The notes under the pieces were generated by a model, which saw nothing but the letters and a program-made list of their open reading frames with translations, made no database searches and was not told the origin of the DNA. Below are positions 56,367-64,000 of a stretch of 64,000 nucleotides of DNA, one piece after another. The position numbers and the translations under genes are program-made. Location: contig JASDFA010000020.1 in the NCBI GenBank assembly GCA_035772735.1, positions 92,697,001-92,761,000 on the forward strand, in the 5' to 3' direction. The stretch's first letter is position 1, and each line of letters starts with the position of its first letter. The DNA is from Datura wrightii (Eukaryota > Streptophyta > Magnoliopsida > Solanales > Solanaceae).

Positions 56367-58945
56367 TGTTATACCCCGTAGAATTCCTGGCACTTAGATG
56401 ACCTATTCGCACGTGGGTTAAGCATATTTGAAAACTATACGTGCTAGGGAAAGGCCCGGGAAAAGATTGGACGAGAAACCTGTCGAACCATCGCGGGAGG
56501 AGCCGAGGCAGAGCCCCTCCGCGATGGCAGCGTGTCACGGAGGTGAAGCCTCCGCGATGGCTCCGTGACACGTTGCCCTTGTCCAGGCCCAACTATATAA
56601 AGCCCCCACTGCGGTTTGAGATCATTATTCACTTCATAAATTTCCAGAACACGCTGCAACCAGAGAAAAACGTAGGAAAATTAAATATTTTCGTCCGATT
56701 ACGCTGCCAAACACTGCCCAAAACCAAATTAATCCTAGATACCAAGGTATTTAGCAGCAGAGAGCATTTCTACGGAATTAGTTTCGCGAAATACTACCGA
56801 CGAATCGGCGAGCCGCCAAACTAAAGTAAGTAGAATTGCTCTAAATTAATGTCTATGTGTTCCTAGTTGAGAAGTAAATATTTCTCCCTTCTGGGCCGCT
56901 GAAAAATAGCGAGTTTTTGATCGTCTTTCGATAAGCCTAAGTTTAGGCTATAAATTAAATCGAAAGTAACATTGCTCTTTACAATAACGTTGTATTTATT
57001 ATTGATTGACGTATTTATGAATGCAGTTGGGAGAAAACAGTAGAAGTACCGGCCGGGCCTCGTCCAACGGACGAATATTCAAAGATAAGGTATGTAAAGT
57101 TAAGTTTCCTCGGCAAGTTGAGTGACATTGAAGCAGTGTAGTAATTTACAGACCAGTAGAAGGTTCAGAAATTGATTATTGTATTATTTTGAACATTGGT
57201 GCAATATGAGCAGTTTTGGGCCGTAACGTGTACGATACCTATCCGTATGATATAGATTTGAATATAAATGATTAAGGTTGCCCAGTATATTCAGTATGTG
57301 ATATAATATGCCCTGCCAAGATATTGTTGTGTTTAGCTGAAACCTCGCAAGGTAGTACAGCATCAGTAAAGCATTTCAGATATAGAATAGTAACTGTATA
57401 TGGTTTAGGAAGCATGTTAGAAATAGGAAATCATGTTTATACAGAAAACTAGTGAACAACATAGCCTTCAGCAGAAACACCCGCTTGTATAGCCTTTGCC
57501 CCAGTACAGTTAGACAGGGAACTATATTCATATTTATACTTACCTGTCTCAGCATGTATCAGACACCTACAGATTGCTATTATTAGCCCAGTATATGATT
57601 TATATAATACCTTACGCCTATTAGTTTTGGCTTATGAGATACACAGAAAACATGATTAGTCGAGACCATTGTATTGATTGGGGTTGGATTACCTAGCATT
57701 CCTGACCGCCCAGGGTTAATAGCTGTATCGACTCGTCCGCCAGAGGACGAGGATACGTCGCTCTACGGAGTGATATGCCGTCCCGCAAGGGGACGAAGAT
57801 GGGATGCCAGTTTCCCCATATTGTGCCTTGGTCGGCCCTTATACACCCCCGTCGAGCGGGTACGCCCGGGGTGTTGATTTAGAGTCCTTCGGACTCAGAT
57901 ACAGTTATAGTCAGGGGCTCAGCGAGCCCAAGTGCATACCCAGGGACCGGCAGGATGCTTACAGCCACTATAGGAGATGGGATGACCGGGTAGGGGCATA
58001 GATTCTGTGTTGATTGTACCTCCCGGCTTATGGGGGCCGGGTAAGGTTTGTGTGTGTTATGTTATGTTATGTATGCTATGCTATGTTATATTAGGCGCGA
58101 GTGGGTTGGTAGTAGAATGATACGCCTCCAGGTATGATTCCTAGTTCCTTCGGTATCAGTAAGAACAGGTACGATCTACTTCATCAGACAGTTAAGTTAT
58201 TCCTCCTACTTCTGCTTCATCAGTCATATTATTGCTTTCAGATGTTGTTTTCAGTTATATTATTTCAGTTGCTTTACATACTCAGTACCAGTGGTACTGA
58301 CGCCCAGTGGGGCGCTGCATTACTTGCCTGCAGGTACTCCTAGACGAGCAGGTGATTCTACGTGACTCCCTGTCAGCGGTTGAGTATTCAACTCCAGTCA
58401 TCCAGAGGCTGAATTTCTGAGGTGTAGTTCAGTTCCTTTTGTTGTATATAGCATGGGTAGGTCTGGGCCCTATCCCGATCAGTTCTATTACTATTCCTAG
58501 AGGCTTGCATTCTGTATGAAATCCCTGTGGTCAGATGAGCCGGTCGTGTGGGGCCGTGCAGTTGTATAGTTGTCTTTACTCTTTCTTACTTCTGTGATGG
58601 TCGTGTGAGGCCGTAGTTGTCAGTAGTGGTGACCTTGCCGGTCACATAGCTTCTTTTTGTGCTTTTTGATTAAGCAGCAGATAACTAGACAGCATGGTGG
58701 CCTTGTCGGCCCGTATAGGTTTCCCTGAGTTACTATATTTCTGGTTAGCTGCCAAGACAGGTACAACAGGCGATAGGACAATGGGCTAGGGGCTATATTT
58801 ACAGCCGTTATATAGCCCTTTGTTTCCAGAAATCTGAGTTAGAGCCAGCCAGGCGCCAGACGCGCCCAGGCTTAACAGTCTAGCAGGTCAGATCTTAGTA
58901 GTGCACCAGGTGCCAGTCGTACCCCCCCCAAGGCGGGGTGTGACA
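56367..58945 (+). repeat. Element C: 3' LTR (2579 bp)
   Basis: Colinear with 48521-51100. Promoter module 56532-56571 perfect, TATA box 56594-56602, final hairpin CAGTACC/GGTACTG at 58283-58299. One single-base deletion relative to the 5' LTR (near 57989), otherwise substitutions, many of them C/T or G/A. Confidence 0.95.
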
Positions 58946-59002
58946 GGCACCCAACCTGATCCTGTCTCACGGTGGGACAATCTCAGCATGCGTCTAGGCT
59001 GC

Positions 59003-59526
59003 TGTTATACCTCGGGAACCCAAGGATTAGACCCGAAACTGAAAACGGAGAAAAATAAAAAATTCACACTAGGTCACAAAACGACTCGTGAGCTAAGTCG
59101 TGAGGAGTGACCATGAGTCGTGAAGTGACTCGTGGTCAGCTTGGTTTGGCAAAGTCTGAGTGAGGAGGCCATGAGCCTGACCACGAGTCTTGGTCAAACC
59201 TCACGACTCGTGAGGTCACCCGTGGTCAACCCTGGAAGATTGGCAAAATTGGGATGCTTAGTGTAGGCCACGGAAGGTGACCACGAGTCATGGTCTGACC
59301 TCACGACTCGTGAAGTCTCCCGTGGGCTTCCCTTGGAGGATTAGGTAGTGGACTCAACGGATCAAGGCAACGAGTCGTGCCCTATGGCAATGACCCGTTA
59401 GGTCCCTCATGAGGACTAGCGACCAGAAATTCCTGCGTTTTAATAAGGATATTTTCTTAACTTCCTAAGTCCCTAAGGCCTAAACTACGCCGTTTTGGAT
59501 ATTTCCTGAGTGTGATAAGAGGGCCT
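59003..59526 (+). repeat. LTR-like fragment inserted in element F's gag
   Basis: On the plus strand it begins TGTTATACCTCGGGAACC and carries about ten CGACTCGTGA / CACGAGTC words (59060-59400), like the U3 start of an F-type LTR (TGTTATACCCCGAGAATTC), but in the orientation opposite to F. It separates F's gag core from the Cys/His part at 58951-59002. No right LTR end or duplication is visible, so it is a truncated or rearranged piece, not a clean solo LTR. Confidence 0.55.
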
Positions 59527-60401
59527 AGATGGCTCACTTGGCGCTAAAGAGGCTGAGGCTGGTGATATCTGGTGGGTCTGTTGTTGGTGCCCACCACCAA
59601 ACCTCTGCTGAGAGAATCTATGGTCCTCAGTCCTGCCCTCTTAGCCTCTCTCTCCCTCGAATGTGCCGCCTCCATCTGCTGAGCGTACATCACAACGCGA
59701 GGGATGTCCATATCATGATGGAGCATAGCTGTCCTGCAGTCCTTGTCCAGATATCCTTCTATATCATGCACAAATCTTCTCACCTGCGCCTGCTGGTTGA
59801 TCACTAACTCCAGGGCATACCTGGATAGGTGGGTGAACTCAAGGGCGTACTCCTAAACAGTCATCCTCCCTTTCTTAAAATTCAAGAACTCGATTGCTTT
59901 TAGCTCCCTCATCTCTTGAGGGAAGAACCGATCTAAGAATGGAACATGAGACTCCTCCCATGTGATCAGACCTGCTCCTGCGACCCTGCTGTCCTTCCAC
60001 TAATGGAACCAAATATGCGCAACCCCCTTCAACTGGTAGGAGGCTAACTCTGCGCACTCAACACTACTCACCCCCATAACCTAGGTGATCTTGACAATCT
60101 CATCAATAAAATCATGCGGGTCCTCATCTACCTTGGACCCCAGAAAATCCGGCGGGTTCATCCTCAAGAAGTCCCTGACTTGAGCCGCCGTCGCATTGCC
60201 ATTTTTCAGAACATGCAAAACGACCTGTTGATTAACCTAAGCGGTCAAGGCCTACGCAAGCATCTAAATGGCAGCCCGGAACTCAGTATAAGCGACTGGC
60301 TCTGGTGCCCGATGCTCCTGAACTGGTGGGGATGGCTGATGCTCATGACTGTTTTCCTCATCGTGGCCTTCACCACCTCCATTCCTCCTTCTAGGAGCCA
60401 T
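59527..60401 (-). pseudogene. Element F: gag N-terminal part, broken
   Basis: Minus strand, ATG at 60399-60401 (MAPRRRNGGGEGHDEE). A charged N-terminus, then RDFLRMNPPDFLGS near 60175, the Gag core QLKGVAHIWFHWW near 60015, EESHVPFLDRFFPQEMRELK near 59950, and YLDKDCRTAMLHHDMDI to about 59690. The frame has several stops (for example in GRMTV-stop-EYALEF near 59850). The zinc knuckle is missing here because of the inserted LTR-like piece; a remnant (DCP) remains at about 58970-59000. Confidence 0.82.
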
Positions 60402-60595
60402 GATTCTGCAATCGCGAATAGCACGAATTAGGAGGACAGAAAGGCTTTTCATCACACGACATAGATCATGAAAGAAGGGTACATTTCCTAAAATGTCTGG
60501 TAGCCTCTCCGTCATAGGTGTGAAACGCTTCACACCCATGAAAAAGACTATACCTAACAAGGCTTTCAGACTCCCTAGGACACATCAAACCTATG

Positions 60596-60607
60596 GCTAT
60601 GATACCA
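60596..60607 (-). other. Element F: primer binding site, iMet tRNA type
   Basis: On the minus strand TGGTATCATAGC four bases after the LTR end; one mismatch to the usual TGGTATCAGAGC. Confidence 0.8.
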
Positions 60608-60611
60608 AGTT

Positions 60612-63188
60612 TGTCACAACCCGAACGGAGACCCGAATTGTAGACACGGGACAAGGGACCCCGAGAGACCCCAAGTCAACCCATGGCATAAGCATTCACT
60701 AACTTATTCAATAGACATGAAAAAACATAATTATAAACTCAGCGGAAGTCAAACTTTATATAACAACATAATAAATATCTAAAGCTAATTATACATCTAA
60801 GTCTGATAAGCCTCTAATCTGGATGAGCTGATAGGAAAACACCCCTAACTAGCTCAACAATACTGAAACTGAAAGAAATCTAAAACAACTGAAAGTCTAG
60901 TCCTCGAAAGATGAGGATTCACCAAACAAGAAGGTGCTAACTCTGAACAGTGACTACGAATGGGGCTGAACCTGAGAATTGGGTCTTGTATCATGAAATG
61001 ATGCAACATAGAAAGTGTGCGGTCAGTATGTGGAATGTACCGAGTATGCAAGGTAAGTAAAATTGCTTTAGTAACATAAATCATTTAAAACCATTCATAC
61101 ATATCATAAGCTTTTAAGAGTAAGTAGAAAACTACATGCATTCATTCTGAAATCATACTCTTATCATAACGTGTGCATGCATAGCTTTAGAACATCATAA
61201 CTGACTTGAATGACTTAAAGCTGAAACATAGCATTTATATCAAAAGCTGAACAGTGAGTCAAACCTTGATTTTTGAACATGCATGCATAAGTAATCATCA
61301 TGAGTAATGTAAATGCAAATCCTATTGATATAGATAGTGGGAGACTCGTCACTTAACCGACATACCATGATAGAGCTTAAGTGGTCCCAACTATCACACT
61401 CAAGTGGGTAGAGCCGTCCATAACCTTGCTAGGGCGATGTACGATACTATGATATCAATATCAAGCTGAAGGGACAATCGGGTCGGGGATAGTTCACAAG
61501 GGATGTCCCAATAATATAATAGTGTCAACCTATGTTAGCGCGTAGTTCTGGGGCATAGGGTAATCGACCCTTAACCTGCTCGGGGCTAGACTCTTCTCCC
61601 AAAATATGCAATGCTCTACATCGTATATAACGAAGCTCAACATCGTCTATTGACGAAGCTCAACATCATCTATTGATGAAGCTCAACATGAAATCAAGCA
61701 TAACTCAACATCGTATTAAACGAACCTCAACGTTGTCTATTAGCAAAGCTCATAATGATATCATGCATAGACTAGACATTATACGAATATGAAGCTCAAC
61801 ATTTCCTATTGACAAAGCTCAATAATGACCTACTCTCAATTATGAGATCATGCATATGAGAAGCTTTACTTTGAAACATACCACAAGCTCAATCATAGGT
61901 GGGAGCATCTACTCCAAATCATGTGGTAAGCTACGTATAGAAATATTTACTCTACACTAGAATTTATAATAAAAATTGAGAAATTTCACTTCAAACAATT
62001 TGGTAAGCTTATGTCGTGAAAGTCATAACTTTAAATTGACATATGGGAATCACCCAAAGCTCTATCACACTTGGATCAAATCAATTCACTTTGAAAACAA
62101 CTACATAATCATGGGTAGTTTTAGAAATATGCTTTTCATCATCAACTTCATCATCATCACACATTTACCATAAATCACCTCTTTTATGAACTCTTCACCC
62201 ATGGGCGTTTTAGATTCAAATTTTGGAAAAACAATTTTTATAAGGGAAAATAAGTTAGAATCCACCCAAGCTTCATAAATCATCAATATATAACTCAATT
62301 TAATCATACCCATGTATGGAGATTGAAGAATCATGCAATTGGGCAAAACCCCATACTTGATCATAGACAATTTAATCACATTTTGATAAGGAATAGGCAT
62401 GGGTGTGGAAGAAAGCACCCTCTCATAGCCTTACATACCTGGGAATGGTGAATTCTAACACCCTCTAGTTTCCCAAGCTAAGATTCCAATGGAAACCTTG
62501 AGATTTTTCCTTGAACCTCCTCTTGAACCCTTCAAACTTGCATGCATGAGAATAATGGCTTAGAATAGTTTTTTCCCTGCTAAAAACCCACTGAAATGAG
62601 ACTTAAACAACGTAGTATAGGTCTTAGGATCTTAGTAATTACGAAAAGACCCTTACTAAATTCGCAGGAAATTACTGCCAGGTGACCCTAATGGGTGACT
62701 TGATGATTCGTCGGGACGGGAACGACTCGTCGGGTTGCCCTTCAAGTGCACTAGTTAACGATCTGCTGGGGCTCATAACGGGGGACATAATGACTCGTTC
62801 CTTCAGACCATGACTCATGGTCACCTTCCATCATGTACAATTCCTTATTTTGCAACCTGCCTACTCACGACTCACCTCACGCGTCGTTGGGACTGACCAC
62901 GACTCATGGGGTCCCATCCATTAGGTACACTGGATAATCCTCCCATAAATACCCAAACTCTACCCCTACGATTGACATGGCGACTCGTGGTGGCTGACCA
63001 CGAGTCGTTACTTCACTCATGGGGACCTCATATCCTTGTTCACTCTAGGCCTTCGCACGAGTCACTTGACGACTCGTGGGGTCTTCTCACGAGTCGTTCA
63101 GTGACTCATTTTGCAATTGCTGAGCCGTTTTCCATTTTTTCCCCATTTCAACTTCCAGGTCCGATCTTTGAATTCTCGGGGTATAACA
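60612..63188 (-). repeat. Element F: 5' LTR (2577 bp)
   Basis: Matches 42144-44726 along its length, including the AAGCTCAACATC repeats (about 61630-61830) and the ACGAGTCGT array (about 62690-63110). Bounded by TGTTG at 63189. Confidence 0.92.
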
Positions 63189-63193
63189 TGTTG

Positions 63194-64000
63194 AGTGGCT
63201 CGAGTCCCAGGGGAGCATCCGGACGAGCATATGAGTGCGAGCGGGTACCACCCCATCATGATACATGAATTTCTAGAGTCTCCTACATGTCATGAATGGA
63301 AAGGCATATTAAGACCCTCTGGCATGTGTGTACACTGAGATCGTGAATTTTGAGTGGTAATGAAAAATGGCGGAGACATATGTCTAAAATGTGACCATAT
63401 GTTTTACTTTTTCATTGTCACGTTGTGCTTATATGTATGAATGAATGAAGAATGTGCAAAATGGTTATGGGAAATTTGGACTTTGTTATGCAATTTGAAA
63501 TGAAAGACATGAATCTGGTTCTAAGGATGACACGGTCACGATGCTGGTAATTGTTGAGTGTATTTTTGCTTGTAGTTACCAGTTTCAATTGTAAGGGATA
63601 TAGATTTGTTATTTATTGATTCTCAGATTGGTCTGATAGTTGAATTGATTTGTAGAATATGTGAATGGATGCACTGTTGAATTGATGAGCTGATAAACTA
63701 TTGAAGGTGCAACTAAGTCAAGCTACTGCTTAAGGCAGTATCGCTGCAGCAGAAATCCTTCCGCTATGGCGAGACCGCTATAACGATCAAGTGACTGTTA
63801 CAGTGGAAAGTCTAATCTAGTGAGCAGGCCGGCTGTCACCTGTGTTAGAAAATGCACTTGAATTGATTTACGTACCCCTCTATGATGTTAAAAACTTATG
63901 TTATGTCATTGTTACTTTGTTTATACGTTATTATGTGAGGTCGTCCAATGATGCCTACCAGTACCGTGATATGTACTCACCTTATGCCTGCACTTATTTT
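63194..64000 (+). repeat. Sequence G, right part
   Basis: Resumes after F's target duplication. Non-coding. GCTGCAGCAG and AGACCGCTATAACG stretches at 63740-63800 resemble 35090-35230. It ends GTACTCACCTTATGCCTGCA, wording I associate with gypsy LTRs. The right end lies outside the window. Confidence 0.45.

Larger units (their letters stand above)
48521..58945 (+). mobile_element. Element C: nearly intact Tekay/Del-type chromovirus, nested in F
   Basis: 10,425 bp. LTRs 48521-51100 (2580 bp) and 56367-58945 (2579 bp) with target duplication GGCAC (48516-48520, 58946-58950). Primer site TGGTATCAGAGC (iMet type), then one continuous gag-pol frame from 51314 to 56098 interrupted only by five stop codons, with no frameshift. 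The C-terminal chromodomain and long LTRs place it in the Tekay (Del) clade of chromoviruses. The LTRs differ at about 40 sites by eye, about 1.5%. It is the youngest Tekay copy in the window. Confidence 0.96.
42144..63188 (-). mobile_element. Element F: minus-strand Tekay-like element, split by element C
   Basis: LTRs 42144-44726 (3' LTR) and 60612-63188 (5' LTR), both TGTTATACCCCGAG..GGGT(C/T)GTGACA on the minus strand, with target duplication TGTTG (42139-42143, 63189-63193). Without element C and one copy of GGCAC it is about 10.6 kb. Gene order on the minus strand is primer site, gag, protease, reverse transcriptase, RNase H, integrase, chromodomain, polypurine tract. Stops and frameshifts run throughout. 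LTR divergence looks like several percent (11 differences in the first ~103 bases, fewer later), clearly older than C. Confidence 0.92.

Overview
The window is plant repeat DNA. I found no host gene, no convincing functional tRNA or rRNA gene and no bacterial-type feature. LTR retrotransposons with iMet-type and Asp-type primer sites, a plant LINE remnant, hAT and Stowaway-type DNA elements and AT-rich spacers point to a large dicot genome. The Tekay/Del sequences with about 2.6 kb LTRs, and the wording of the Copia and Stowaway relics, look Solanaceae-like to me. That assignment is inference from memory, not a search result.

Layout. 1-3952: 3' end of Tekay-type element A (integrase, chromodomain, 3' LTR). 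3953-about 10400: a decayed relative, B, into which A appears to have inserted. About 10400-17262: Copia LTR debris, a 5'-truncated LINE with target duplications, a long TTA/TCA microsatellite, foldback and tandem AT-rich repeats, and a possible Helitron-like end. 17263-26123: element D, a Ty3 element carrying gag and protease but essentially no reverse transcriptase. 26190-27641: a non-autonomous hAT element with two tRNA-like stretches. 27850-35055: two large tandem duplications on either side of a truncated minus-strand Copia element; the second carries a duplicated Stowaway-like MITE. From about 34947 to the window end lies a host sequence G, probably an old LTR, split by two insertions: E (36034-41974), a compact Athila-like non-autonomous element with one intact reading frame, and F (42144-63188), a minus-strand Tekay-like element that is itself split by C (48521-58945), a nearly intact plus-strand Tekay element.

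Element limits are firm where both LTRs and the 5 bp target duplications can be read: C GGCAC, D CTTAT, E GAATG, F TGTTG; the hAT has an 8 bp duplication, TATAACCA. Eye-counted LTR divergence (C about 1.5%, E about 1.6%, D about 4-5%, F several percent or more) agrees with the nesting order: G, then F, then C.

None of these elements looks able to move alone. C keeps all catalytic residues I could check but has five in-frame stop codons, F and B have lost integrase acidic residues, and D and E lack the polymerase genes. The most interesting signals are non-coding: a palindromic promoter module shared by Tekay elements and the unrelated Athila-like E; a seven-base-pair hairpin 16-19 bases before the 3' LTR whose stem differs by compensating changes between A/C/F and E; and a string of hairpins in the Tekay LTRs, one of which covaries with element B.
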